A DNA stretch of 64,000 nt, taken from contig JAEUGX010000033.1 in NCBI GenBank assembly GCA_016795545.1, positions 1-64,000 on the forward strand, given 5' to 3'. Positions 8,357-17,235 of this stretch are shown piece by piece (position 1 is the first letter of the stretch; each line of letters begins with the position of its first letter). Under the pieces are notes generated by a model. That model saw only the letters and a program-made list of their open reading frames with translations, was not told where the DNA came from and made no database searches. A program made the translations under genes and the position numbers. This DNA is from Opitutaceae bacterium. GTDB lineage: Bacteria > Verrucomicrobiota > Verrucomicrobiia > Opitutales > Opitutaceae.

Positions 8357-8378
8357 CGGCGGAGCCGCCCCGCCCTAC
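8353..8378. repeat. REP-like palindrome between convergent genes
   Basis: GTAG at 8353-8356 and CTAC at 8375-8378 bracket a GC-rich imperfect stem (CGGCGGA and GCCGCC). The TAG of GTAG is the stop codon of recD2 and the CTA of CTAC is the reverse complement of the lipase-like gene's stop. A GTAG-headed hairpin is the signature of REP sequences. A better-paired example lies at 27500-27534. Confidence 0.5.
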
Positions 8379-9994
8379 CGGTTCCAGAAGCGGGTCACCA
8401 CGCGCAGCGTCGCCCTGAGCCCGGGCGGGCGCGGCTGCGCCAGCGGGATCAGGAACGTCAGGCCGCCGTCGTGCTCCTCCGCCAGCTCGGCCCGGCCCGG
8501 GGGTTCGCCGCGGCGGCTGGCGAAGGCGTATTCGATCTTCCACGCGTCCTTCGGCCCCGCGGGCGGCGTGGCCTCGATCGTGATCAGGTCGCGGAACAGG
8601 TAGTCGCCCTCGAAGTGGTTCTTGAGGAAAAGGAACCCCGCGACCGTGTACTCGGGCACACGCACGCAGAGGTCGAGCGCGAAGGCGAGCGACGGCCGCG
8701 TCGGGTCGGCGCGCTGGTTGCGGTCGAGAAAGACATTAAACAGCAGCGGGCTGCGGCTGCGGTCGGGCTTCCACTCGCCCTCCTGCGCGCCCTGCTTCGG
8801 GAAAAGCTCGTCGAACTTCCGGAAGATCGCGCTGTTGTCATTGCCCGTCCGCCGGTGCAGCTGCCACTGCTTGCCGCGCACGCTCACGGCGGCCTCGAAC
8901 AGGTAGGAGGCCCGGATCTGCTTCCCGGCGTCGTACTCCTGCTGCACCGCCGGCGGCAGCGTCAGCTCGTCGAGATCGAGGTAGCCGTCGGCCCGCACGT
9001 CGCCGAAGAGGAACCGGACGAGGTTCTGGAACCCCTCCTCGCTGTTCACGATGCCGTAGTACCCGGAATGACTGCGGTGCACGAACGCCTGCGGCGACGG
9101 CACGAACCGCCGCCCCACCCGCCCGCGCGTGGTGGCGTGCGTGATCCGGACCAGCCCGTCACTGGCTTCGCCGGCGCCCAGGCTCGAGAGCCCGCCCGCC
9201 ACCTTGTAGTCGGCAGGGTTGGTGCCCACGAGGTTGAACACCCGGTCGAAATCGAAGTTCGTCACCGTATCCACGGCGTCGCCATCGCGGTCCGCCTTCT
9301 TCAGCGCCAGCAGCTCGGCGATCCGCTCGCGGTTGAAGGTGTTGATGCCGTAGAGCGACAGCCAGTCCGGGATGTTGCCGACCCCCGCCACGTCGATGCC
9401 GTTGTGCGGAGTCGCGTAGGTGAACACCTTGTCCACGAACCGCCGCGCGTTACCCGGGTCCAGCGCCGGGTTCTGCAGGAACCCGCGGCAGACGAGTCCC
9501 CCCATGGAATGCGCCACGAGGTAGACCCGGAAATCGTCCGCCGACGCCGGCTTGCCGGCGTCGCGCTCCGCCTTCGTGGGCTTGCGGCCCTCGGGAAACA
9601 TGCGCGCCCGCACCCGCAGGATCAGCTCGCCCAGCCCGCGCGCGAACCGCTCGATGTTCGGCTTCTCGCCCGCACCGAGGTCCTTCGAGGACGGCTCGTA
9701 ATAACGGTAGATGACGATGCTCCGGTACGGCACGGATTCCCGCTGGGCCTGGGGATCGACCACCTGGTCGACCCCGTCCTCATAAACATCGTCATACCCG
9801 TAGGGAGGCTTGATGAGCCGCACGAGCGGCGACTCGAAAAAATACTTCTTCACCTGCCCGTCCCAAAGCTGCCGCACTTTCGACGACCCCAGGTTGAACC
9901 CCATGTACGGGTCCGCCACCGTCTCCTCGATTTCCGTCTGGGTCATGGCGTAGCCGCGAACGTAGATGATCGGGTGGATGGCTCGGGGATTCAT
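8375..9994 (-). CDS. Lipase/esterase-like alpha/beta hydrolase
   Basis: A 539-residue protein with an alpha/beta-hydrolase core. The first strand and oxyanion region are at HPIIYVRGYA (7-16), and the nucleophile elbow is AHSMGG (161-166, Ser163), followed by LVCRGFLQNP, as in bacterial lipases and PGAP1/LCAT-like acylhydrolases. A His in FVHRSHSGYYGI is a candidate catalytic base. The C-terminal 200 residues look like a beta-rich accessory domain of unknown use. There is no obvious signal peptide, so it may act in the cytoplasm. The substrate cannot be told. It converges on recD2 with 18 bp between the stop codons; no operon partner is seen. Confidence 0.75.
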   Translation of the reverse strand: MNPRAIHPIIYVRGYAMTQTEIEETVADPYMGFNLGSSKVRQLWDGQVKKYFFESPLVRLIKPPYGYDDVYEDGVDQVVDPQAQRESVPYRSIVIYRYYEPSSKDLGAGEKPNIERFARGLGELILRVRARMFPEGRKPTKAERDAGKPASADDFRVYLVAHSMGGLVCRGFLQNPALDPGNARRFVDKVFTYATPHNGIDVAGVGNIPDWLSLYGINTFNRERIAELLALKKADRDGDAVDTVTNFDFDRVFNLVGTNPADYKVAGGLSSLGAGEASDGLVRITHATTRGRVGRRFVPSPQAFVHRSHSGYYGIVNSEEGFQNLVRFLFGDVRADGYLDLDELTLPPAVQQEYDAGKQIRASYLFEAAVSVRGKQWQLHRRTGNDNSAIFRKFDELFPKQGAQEGEWKPDRSRSPLLFNVFLDRNQRADPTRPSLAFALDLCVRVPEYTVAGFLFLKNHFEGDYLFRDLITIEATPPAGPKDAWKIEYAFASRRGEPPGRAELAEEHDGGLTFLIPLAQPRPPGLRATLRVVTRFWNR

Positions 9995-10192
9995 GGGGCT
10001 GGCGGCACGCGGATGGGTTGGCGAGGATTGCCGGCCATTTAGGAAACGCCGCGCGGCAAAGTCACGCCCGCAGGTCGGTTCTGGCGCCGGAAATTTGCCC
10101 TAGCCCACGTCCGGGATAAAACCCCCGCGGAAGCACCCCATGGATCCGCGCACCGCTCTCGCCTCGCCCCCCCAAATACACCTTTTGCCCTA

Positions 10193-10221
10193 TTGGCAGC
10201 TGCTGGGGGCTATGCTAGGTT
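10193..10221 (+). promoter_or_regulatory. Promoter of the M16 peptidase gene
   Basis: TTGGCA (10193-10198), a 17-bp spacer and TAGGTT (10216-10221), ending 22 bp before the ATG. It fits the TTG-N16/17-TAnnnT pattern seen before several other genes in the window. Confidence 0.55.
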
Positions 10222-10243
10222 TCACCTTCGTCCCCGCATCCCT

Positions 10244-13060
10244 ATGATCAAACGACTCCTCGCTTTCCTCGTCCTCTTGGTTTTCGCCGCGGCCGTGCGC
10301 GGCCAGGCCGAGGTTCCGCCCCGCCCCCAGGCGCCGAATGACCAGTCGGAATACCGCCGGCTGACGCTCGACAACGGCCTGAAGGTGATCCTGCTGTCCG
10401 ACCCGAAGCTGAACAAGTCGGCCGCCTCGCTGGCGGTCGGCGTGGGCTCGCTGAGCGACCCGAAGTCGCGCCAGGGCCTGGCGCATTTCCTGGAGCACAT
10501 GCTCTTCCTCGGCACGAAGAAGTACCCGGACGAGGCCGAGTACGGCAACTACCTCAAGACGAACGGCGGCTACAGCAACGCCTACACGTCGCGCGACCAC
10601 ACCAACTATCATTTCGAGATCCGGCACGAGGCGTTTGAGGGCGCGCTCGACCGCTTCTCGCAGTTCTTCATCGCGCCGCTGTTCACGCCGGAGTTCACCG
10701 GTCGCGAGATGAACGCCGTCAATTCCGAGTACCAGAAGAACCTCGAGAACGACATGTGGCGCGAGTTCCAGCTGACTTGCAGCCTCTACCGGCCCGGCCA
10801 TCCCGCCAACCATTTCAACATCGGCAACCGCCAGACGCTCACGGGCACGACCCAGGAGGAGCTGCTGGCCTTCTACCGCGACCACTACAGCGCCAACCGC
10901 ATGGCGCTCGCGCTCATGGGCAAGGCCAGCCTCGACCAGCTCGAGGCTTGGGTGCGGACCTATTTCGCCGGCATCGAGAACCGCGGATACTCCGAGCTGA
11001 GCTACCCCGCCGACTACCTCCCGGCCAAGCCCGCGCTGCGCCTGGCGCGCATCGAGCCGGTCAAGGACCTGCGGCAGCTCAGCCTGGAGTTCCCGCTGGG
11101 CGCGATCCGGCAGTATTATGACAGCAAGCCGGACGCGCTGCTCGGGTTCATCCTCGGCCACGAGGGCAAGGGCAGCCTGCTCTCCAAGCTCAAGGCCGAG
11201 GGCCTCGCCACGGCGCTGTCCGCCGGCGGCGGCTCCGAGACCAAGGACTACGGGTCGTTCAACCTCAACCTCAGCCTGACCCCGGCCGGGCTCCAGGACT
11301 ACCCGCGCGTGCTCGACCTCGTGTTCGCCGCCATCCGCCAGCTCCGCGCGGCCGGTTACCCGGCGCATCTCTTCCGGGAACGCCAGGCCATGGCCCGGCT
11401 CGACGAGACCTACCAGGACCAGGGCGAGGGCGCGTCCCGCGCCACCCTGCTCGCCAACCTGGCCCGCCAGTACCCGCTGGACATCGCCGAGCGCACGCCC
11501 TTCCTCTGGCTGAAGGAGGATCCCGCCGCCTACCAGGCAGTCCTGGACCAGCTGCGGCCCGACAACCTGCTGGTCACGCTGATGGCCAAGGGCGTGGCGA
11601 CCGACCAGACCGAGCCTTATTACGGCACGCGGTACAGCTACACCGAGGACACCGGCGCCGCCTACGCCCGGCTGCTCAATCCGCCCGCCGTCGCCGACAT
11701 CACGCTGCCCGAGCCGAACCCGTTCGTGCCCGCCACGGCAACGGTGCTGCCGACCCAGCCGATCCGGCTGATCGACGAACCCGCGCTCAGCCTGTACTTC
11801 GCGCAGGACACCGAATTCCTCCGGCCCATGGTCGCCGAGATCTTCCGCTTCCGCCTGCCGCGCGCGAAGGCGTCGCTGGAAAACGCCGTGCTCCTCCGTT
11901 TCTACGAGGCGTGCGTCAACGAGGCGCTGAACGAGACCACCTACCCCGCCCGCGAGGCCGGGCTGAACTTCTCCCTCTCCGCCGCGCTGGAAGGCGTGAC
12001 CCTCGCGGTCGATGGCTACGACGCATCCGCCCCGCGCCTGCTGGACGTCATTGCCGGCAGCCTGGTCGACTTTCCGCTGTCGGAGGAGCGTTTCGCCGCA
12101 CTGAAGGACCGCGTCCTCCGCGACCTCGGCAACTTCCCCCGGGCCGACGCTTACCAGATCATCCTCGAGACGCGCCGCGCCACCGTGCGCGAATTCCACT
12201 ACCGCCCCGACGAACAGCTGCCGGTAGCCGGCCGCGTCACGCTCGCCGACGTGCGCAAGTTCGCGCGCGGGCTCTACGCGCAGGGCCGGCTCGAGGCCCT
12301 CATCCACGGCAACGTGCCCGCCCCGGAAGCCGTCGCCACCGCCCGCCGCCTGGCCGCGGCCCTGAAGATCCAGGGCGTGCCCGACGGCGAGCTGCTCCGC
12401 CGGCGCGTGCTCACGCAGACCCCGGGCGAATCGCTCCGCACCAGCGAGAAACTCGTGGTCAACAATTCCGCCTTCCGCCGCGAGTACCTGCTCGGCGGCG
12501 ACACCCCCGAGTTGCGCGCCGCCACACTCATCCTCGGCAACTTCATGGGCGAGCCTTTCTACGCCGAGATGCGCACGCGTCAGCAGCTGGGCTACATCGT
12601 GGCCGGCAACGCCGCCGAGGAGGAGCGGACGAGCTTCGCCTACTTCATCATCCAGTCCGGCGATCACCCCGCCGACGAAGTCGAGGCCCGGGCCGACCGT
12701 TACATCGCCGAACTGCCGGCCCAGCTCGCCGCCCTGACCCCCGACGCCTGGGCGATGATCGTCGAGGGCGTCCGCGCCCAGCTCGAGGAAAAGGACAAGA
12801 CCATCGCCGAACGCGCCGGCCGACTGTTCGGGCTGGCGTACGACCGCCAGGCCGACTGGGGACGCCGCGAGGACACCCTGGCCGCCCTCGATCACCTGAC
12901 GAAGGATCGCGTGCACGCGATCCTCTCGGCGGCGCTCGCCCCGTCGACCCGCCAGATACGCACCTTCCTCGCCTTCGCCCGCAACCACGAGCCAAAGGCG
13001 GCTCCCGAGGTCACCATCCCCGATCGGGCCGCCTGGAAAAAAGCGCGCAAGTTCGACTGA
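10244..13060 (+). CDS. Insulinase/pitrilysin-type zinc peptidase (M16)
   Basis: A 938-residue periplasmic peptidase of the insulysin/protease III group that degrades medium-sized peptides. Residues 1-21 form a signal peptide (MIKRLLAFLVLLVFAAA then VRGQA). The inverted zinc motif HFLEH is at 81-85, followed by LFLGTKKYPDE and, about 75 residues on, NAVNSEYQKNLENDMWR, which supplies the third zinc ligand. The length covers the four M16 domains, and the inactive C-terminal half carries the usual MGEPFYAEMRTRQQLGY stretch. I start at 10244 because the signal peptide begins there; a frame opening at 10193 lies upstream of the promoter. The gene stands alone. Confidence 0.92.
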   Translation: MIKRLLAFLVLLVFAAAVRGQAEVPPRPQAPNDQSEYRRLTLDNGLKVILLSDPKLNKSAASLAVGVGSLSDPKSRQGLAHFLEHMLFLGTKKYPDEAEYGNYLKTNGGYSNAYTSRDHTNYHFEIRHEAFEGALDRFSQFFIAPLFTPEFTGREMNAVNSEYQKNLENDMWREFQLTCSLYRPGHPANHFNIGNRQTLTGTTQEELLAFYRDHYSANRMALALMGKASLDQLEAWVRTYFAGIENRGYSELSYPADYLPAKPALRLARIEPVKDLRQLSLEFPLGAIRQYYDSKPDALLGFILGHEGKGSLLSKLKAEGLATALSAGGGSETKDYGSFNLNLSLTPAGLQDYPRVLDLVFAAIRQLRAAGYPAHLFRERQAMARLDETYQDQGEGASRATLLANLARQYPLDIAERTPFLWLKEDPAAYQAVLDQLRPDNLLVTLMAKGVATDQTEPYYGTRYSYTEDTGAAYARLLNPPAVADITLPEPNPFVPATATVLPTQPIRLIDEPALSLYFAQDTEFLRPMVAEIFRFRLPRAKASLENAVLLRFYEACVNEALNETTYPAREAGLNFSLSAALEGVTLAVDGYDASAPRLLDVIAGSLVDFPLSEERFAALKDRVLRDLGNFPRADAYQIILETRRATVREFHYRPDEQLPVAGRVTLADVRKFARGLYAQGRLEALIHGNVPAPEAVATARRLAAALKIQGVPDGELLRRRVLTQTPGESLRTSEKLVVNNSAFRREYLLGGDTPELRAATLILGNFMGEPFYAEMRTRQQLGYIVAGNAAEEERTSFAYFIIQSGDHPADEVEARADRYIAELPAQLAALTPDAWAMIVEGVRAQLEEKDKTIAERAGRLFGLAYDRQADWGRREDTLAALDHLTKDRVHAILSAALAPSTRQIRTFLAFARNHEPKAAPEVTIPDRAAWKKARKFD

Positions 13061-13449
13061 TCCCGGCAGCCCCGGCCAGGCGATCCTCGACCCGTCTGCA
13101 CATGCGCGCCCGGCGCGCGGACGGCCGGGAACGATCGTTCAGCCCGCCCTCCGCCAGACGTTATCCGCCAACCCCCACCCCGACGCACTCGGAGAAGGCC
13201 GAGGAATTTTCGGCGGACCGTCATTCTCGCCGGCCGGGAAAATTCCCTTCCGACTCATTCTGTCGAGAGCTGCGGGTTGAGCGCGCCTTGGCTCCGCGCC
13301 TTTTTGGGAGTTGTGCATCAGCGCAGCCGGGCGGGCTCACCTCTCCACGTTTGTCCCCGCTCCGACCTTCGCCTTCTGATCTGCGGCTCTCCCCAGCCGA
13401 AGTCCGGCTCAGGTCGAGGATGCCGGCGCGGAACCGCCGAGGCGCCTGC
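13061..13449. other. Intergenic with an inverted repeat
   Basis: No gene is supported. The one visible structure is an inverted repeat, GGAATTTTC at 13203-13211 and GAAAATTCC at 13238-13246, whose interior also has CGGCG and CGCCG. It lacks a T run and could be an operator or a decayed repeat. Confidence 0.4.
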
Positions 13450-14409
13450 CTACCACACCCGCGCCACGGCCCGCGCCTCGAGCGCGGCCTCGGCGTCGTC
13501 GGGCAGGTCGCGCAGGAAATCGAGGCCGGTACGGCGTTCGACCTCGTCGATCGAGACCAGGAACCCCTCCAGCGGCGCCTCGGCCGGCGTGTCCTGCGGA
13601 AACAGGAAGGCCTGGGCCCGGGCCCGCCCGCCTTCCTCGTCGACGATGATCATAAAAAACGCGTCGGGCACCGCCACGCGGCCCTTCAGCCGCTCCGGCT
13701 TGGGCCCGAAGACCGGGCCGGCGAGCACCCAGACCTCGCCGAAGCGCGCCGGATAGCTCGTGGCGACCTTTTGCTCGAGCCGCTTCCACGGCCCCGCGTT
13801 GAGCGCGTGCCGCTGTGGGCAGATGTTCGACATCCGGAAGGTCTCCTCCTGCGCCCGCTTCCCGTAACGCGTGGCGATGGCGAAGTTCGGCGCGAGATGG
13901 CCGCGGTCGTAGCCGCTCCGGCTGTACACCCCCGGGTCGACGCGGGCCGAGGTCCGCATGTCGACGACAAACTCGTCCGGCCTCGCCGGCGCATCCCGGA
14001 GCTCGAGGTCGAACGCCCGGTAGGCCGCCCACCGCGGGTTGCCCAGCGCGTCGCTGTAGCCCACCACGTAGCCGTCGTTCACCAGCACCCGCCCCGCATC
14101 CGGTCCCATGAACCCGGCCGGCTCCGGCCAGCCCGCATACGCCACCGTCCGACCGCCCCGCGGCGGCACCCGCACGAAATCGTCGCTGTAATACAGCTGC
14201 CAGAGATCCCAGGCCACGTCGAAGGCCGTGACCTGCTTGCGTGCGTCGAACACGTTGCCGAGCAGGCGGGACACGTCCGCCTGGCGCTCCTTCGGCTGCA
14301 GCAGAAACCAGCCGCCCACGACGCCCCACAGGACGATGTTGGCGATGACGAAGAGCCGGGTGCGGCGGAAGGATCGGGGAACGGCGGACGGGCGGGTGCG
14401 GCGGGCCAT
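13450..14409 (-). CDS. Membrane-anchored DNA/RNA non-specific endonuclease
   Basis: A 319-residue nuclease of the NucA/Serratia family (beta-beta-alpha metal fold). The signature YDRGHLAPN includes Asp168, Arg169, Gly170 and His171, the general base, and MSNICPQRHALNAGPW supplies the metal-binding Asn. A single hydrophobic segment at about 20-37 after a basic N-terminus (ARRTRPSAVPRSFRRTR) suggests anchoring in the inner membrane with the catalytic domain outside. Homologues digest nucleic acid without sequence preference. The start at 14409 puts this segment at the N-terminus. It lies 86 bp downstream of a TonB receptor on the same strand and may be read through from it. No immunity protein is seen, consistent with a secreted nuclease. 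Confidence 0.88.
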   Translation of the reverse strand: MARRTRPSAVPRSFRRTRLFVIANIVLWGVVGGWFLLQPKERQADVSRLLGNVFDARKQVTAFDVAWDLWQLYYSDDFVRVPPRGGRTVAYAGWPEPAGFMGPDAGRVLVNDGYVVGYSDALGNPRWAAYRAFDLELRDAPARPDEFVVDMRTSARVDPGVYSRSGYDRGHLAPNFAIATRYGKRAQEETFRMSNICPQRHALNAGPWKRLEQKVATSYPARFGEVWVLAGPVFGPKPERLKGRVAVPDAFFMIIVDEEGGRARAQAFLFPQDTPAEAPLEGFLVSIDEVERRTGLDFLRDLPDDAEAALEARAVARVW

Positions 14410-14495
14410 GGAAGGGTGACAGCCCGTTTGAGCCGCAGTGCGCCGCCGCTGGCAAGCGCGGTTAAGCTTCCGGCGGCCCGCCCGCCGCGGACGCG

Positions 14496-16904
14496 CTAGA
14501 ACCGGAACTTCACCTGCCCCTCCACCCGCAGCGGCAGGTCCTGGAACACGAGCACGTGGTTCGAATAATTGTCGCCGTTGTGAATCCAGTTCCGCCGGTC
14601 GAGCGCGTTCACGATGTCGATATTCGCCTCCCAGGATGGCCGGCGGTAGAAGACGAACGCGTTGAGGAAGATCTGGGCCGGGATGTGGTATTCGTTCGTC
14701 AGATTGCCGGGCTGCTCCCCCTGCCAGGAGCCGCCCAGCCCGCCGCCGAAGCCGCTGGGCGCGGTGTACGCGAAGCTGCCGTTGACCACCCAGCGCGAAA
14801 GCCCGGGGATCCGGTAGTCGCCGGGCGGGAGCTTGTCCCACTGGAAGCCCAGGCCGTTGCCGAGTCCGCCCGGGCCGCGGCCCGCCGCGTAGAGATTGTA
14901 GAGCGAGGTGCCGCCCGCCTGCGACGCGCTGGAGTGGTCGAACCGGCCGTCGGTATACGCGACGTTGAACGTCGCGTTGAAGCTCAGGTCGGGCTGGTAG
15001 ACCAACTCCAGCTCGGCCCCGCGCATCTTCAGGTTTTTGATGTCGCCGCCCAGTTCCACCTCCGCGCGCCGCTGGTCGTAGAGCGCGACGCCGGCGTAAA
15101 GCTTGTGGTCGAGCAGGGAGAATTTCGCCCCCAGCTCCGCGAGCCGGCTCAGGTTCTTGAAGTCGTCGGGATCGATGATGCCGTTGCCGGCACCGTCGTC
15201 CTTGAGCATGATGCCCCCGCCGGTGACGTTGCCGTGCACCGCGTAGGCGCGCTGGTAGGTGGCGTAGAGCGTCGCCCGCGGCGACAGCCGGTGCAGCAGG
15301 CTGGCGTTGCCCGACAGCGCCCGGTCGTCATGCCGGTCATGCCAGTCGATGCCGCTCGCTTGGCCGAGCGGATCGCGGGCCCGGGCGGAAAAAGCGTCGG
15401 CCCGCAGGCCGGCGAGGAGCGACCAGCGCTCCGAGAGCCGCACTTCGTCCTGAAGGAAAAGCGCGGGATTCCAGAGCGTCGAGTCCGTCGTCTCCGGGCT
15501 GCCGTAGGAGGCCGGGAAGAACTCCCGGCCGCCCGGCCCAGCGAAGCCGGGAAAATAGGAGTTGGGATAGTCGGCGGCGTGGCTGAACACCCGGTTCGAC
15601 CGCGTCAGATCGTACTGGAAGAAATACTCGTTGAAATAGTTGGTGTAGCTGAGCCGGTCCTCCCAGCGCACGGTGGCCCCGGCAATGAGGGCGTGCGCCA
15701 GGCCGCCAGCCTCGAGGTCGGCATGCCATTCCAACCGGTGCTCGACCGTGGTCTGCTTCGCCCACTCCGCGTATTCGAAAGCATGGTAACGGCGGCGGTT
15801 CACGTGCTCGGCCAGCGTGCGGTTGACGAGCCGGGCGCCGCCGGCCAGCCGCGCGGTGGCGATGAACTGGGCGCGGTAGACATTGGCGTTCGAAAAATCG
15901 CCGACCGACAGCAGCGTGGCGTCGCGCGGCAGGTCGACCCAGGCCGTGCCCGGGATCGTGCCCGCGAGGGCCCCCGCCGGCGAGTACCCGAGGTCGGGCA
16001 GGTCGCCGGTGTAGTAGCGGCCCGAGTCGATGAGTTCCTGGTTGGGCCGGTTGACACCGAGCAGCTGCGGGTTGGACTGCCACAGGTACTGCGCATTGGC
16101 CTCGAGCGTGAGCGTGTCGCTCGCACGCCGCAGCCACGAGACGAACACGTCCTGCCGGTCGTCGCGGCCGCCGTGCCGCCGGAAGAAGGTGTCGTCCTCC
16201 TTGCCCTCGTAGCTCAGCCGCCACGCCGAGCGGCCGTCGGCGAACGGCGCCGTCGTGTCCACCTGCCAGGAGCCGTGCAGCCACGAGCCTCCGCCCGGCA
16301 CCCAGGTGCCGAGCCGGGCCGTCACCGTCGTCTCCCGGATGAACTTGGGCTGCTTGGTCACATAGTTGACGTAGCCGCCCGTGAAGAAACCGCTGCCGTA
16401 GAGAGCGGATCCCGGACCGCGCACGACGTCGACCGCCTCGACGTTGTTGAACGAGGGGAAGTAGCCGAAATTGTTGTAGCTGAGGCGCTGGCCGTTGAGG
16501 AACGTCTCGGCCAGGTCGCCGCGGATGTTGGGGATGGTGGCCTTGCCGTAGCTCGCGGGCGCGTAGCTGCCCGGGGCGTACGCGACGAACTCGCGCACGC
16601 CCTCGATGCCGCGCTCGCGGAGGAGCGCCTGCGTGATGGTCGACGCCGCCCGCGGGGTGTCGAGGATGCCGCGCGCGTCGCCGAAGACCCCCTCGAGCGG
16701 GCGGGTCAGCGGATTGACGGAACGCTCCACGGGCACGCCCGTGACGGTGAAAGGCTCGAGCCGCAGCGCCTCGGCGGCATCATCGCCAGGACCGGTCGCG
16801 CCAGGCAGGGCCGGCAGGCCCGCGGCGAGGCCAAGGCTCGCCGCCAGCAGGAGGGGGCGCGCGGATGCGACGCGCGACAGGAAGGGACGGTGCGGGAGTT
16901 TCAT
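14496..16904 (-). CDS. TonB-dependent outer-membrane receptor under TPP control
   Basis: An 802-residue outer-membrane beta-barrel transporter. A signal peptide covers about 1-36. The plug domain follows, with LEPFTVTGVPVERSV (TonB-box region), TIPNIRGDLAETFLNGQRL and VEAVDVVRGPGSALYGSGF, as in ferri-siderophore-like receptors. The protein ends in an aromatic barrel signature, VEGQVKFRF. The fold suggests siderophores, but the leader is a thiamine pyrophosphate riboswitch with a terminator, so thiamine or a precursor is the better guess for cargo. The ATG at 16904 begins a normal signal peptide; an upstream extension would run into the leader. The nuclease gene follows after 86 bp. Substrate remains inferred. 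Confidence 0.9.
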   Translation of the reverse strand: MKLPHRPFLSRVASARPLLLAASLGLAAGLPALPGATGPGDDAAEALRLEPFTVTGVPVERSVNPLTRPLEGVFGDARGILDTPRAASTITQALLRERGIEGVREFVAYAPGSYAPASYGKATIPNIRGDLAETFLNGQRLSYNNFGYFPSFNNVEAVDVVRGPGSALYGSGFFTGGYVNYVTKQPKFIRETTVTARLGTWVPGGGSWLHGSWQVDTTAPFADGRSAWRLSYEGKEDDTFFRRHGGRDDRQDVFVSWLRRASDTLTLEANAQYLWQSNPQLLGVNRPNQELIDSGRYYTGDLPDLGYSPAGALAGTIPGTAWVDLPRDATLLSVGDFSNANVYRAQFIATARLAGGARLVNRTLAEHVNRRRYHAFEYAEWAKQTTVEHRLEWHADLEAGGLAHALIAGATVRWEDRLSYTNYFNEYFFQYDLTRSNRVFSHAADYPNSYFPGFAGPGGREFFPASYGSPETTDSTLWNPALFLQDEVRLSERWSLLAGLRADAFSARARDPLGQASGIDWHDRHDDRALSGNASLLHRLSPRATLYATYQRAYAVHGNVTGGGIMLKDDGAGNGIIDPDDFKNLSRLAELGAKFSLLDHKLYAGVALYDQRRAEVELGGDIKNLKMRGAELELVYQPDLSFNATFNVAYTDGRFDHSSASQAGGTSLYNLYAAGRGPGGLGNGLGFQWDKLPPGDYRIPGLSRWVVNGSFAYTAPSGFGGGLGGSWQGEQPGNLTNEYHIPAQIFLNAFVFYRRPSWEANIDIVNALDRRNWIHNGDNYSNHVLVFQDLPLRVEGQVKFRF

Positions 16905-16942
16905 CGTGGTATGGGCCCGACCTTGGCCAGACTCCCGGGTCG

Positions 16943-16969
16943 AAAAAAGAGGCCGGCGCCGCGCCAACC
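16943..16969 (-). terminator. Expression-platform terminator of the TPP riboswitch
   Basis: On the minus strand an 8-bp stem with two G-T pairs (16951-16969) and a three-base loop is followed by TCTTTTTT (16943-16950). It lies between the riboswitch aptamer and the receptor's start codon, so it should stop transcription when TPP is bound. Confidence 0.8.
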
Positions 16970-16973
16970 TTGC

Positions 16974-17066
16974 TTGTTTCCTTCGCCGGTATGATCCGTT
17001 TCAGGTTCAAAGGGTTTAGCGGCCGTGCGAACCGCAATCTCAGCCCTCCGCGGAGGACACCCCTAC
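16974..17066 (-). promoter_or_regulatory. TPP (thiamine pyrophosphate) riboswitch
   Basis: Read on the minus strand, the leader holds the TPP aptamer elements in order: GTAGGGGTG, GGGCTGAGAT, a variable P3 arm ending in CCGC, AACCCTTTGAACCTGA, and CGGATCATACCGGCGAAGG. These match the conserved thi-box blocks (CTGAGA, CTTTGAACCTGA, ATACCRGCG.AGGGA). It lies about 70 bp upstream of the TonB receptor start and is followed by a terminator hairpin, the usual transcription-attenuation layout. When TPP is abundant the receptor gene should be off. Confidence 0.92.
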
Positions 17067-17194
17067 GAGCAGGGCCAGCGATACGCCCGCGGCGCGGCGG
17101 CGCAAGAAAAACTTCCCCCTATGACGAACGGGAGCGGCATCCGGCGCGCCGCGGACCGCCCGCCAAGACCGGAAAAACTTTTTGGCCCAGCCGC

Positions 17195-17222
17195 TTGCGC
17201 GGATTGCCATCCCGCGTATACA
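17195..17222 (+). promoter_or_regulatory. Promoter of the RND efflux operon
   Basis: TTGCGC (17195-17200), a 16-bp spacer and TATACA (17217-17222), ending 13 bp before the adaptor gene's ATG, which gives a very short leader. Confidence 0.55.
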
Positions 17223-17235
17223 TGAAACTTCGCGC

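Noticed and set aside
10190..12988. A 932-codon open frame opposite the M16 peptidase
   Set aside because: Antisense of a clear gene, with repetitive Gly/Arg/Val-rich content and no motif.
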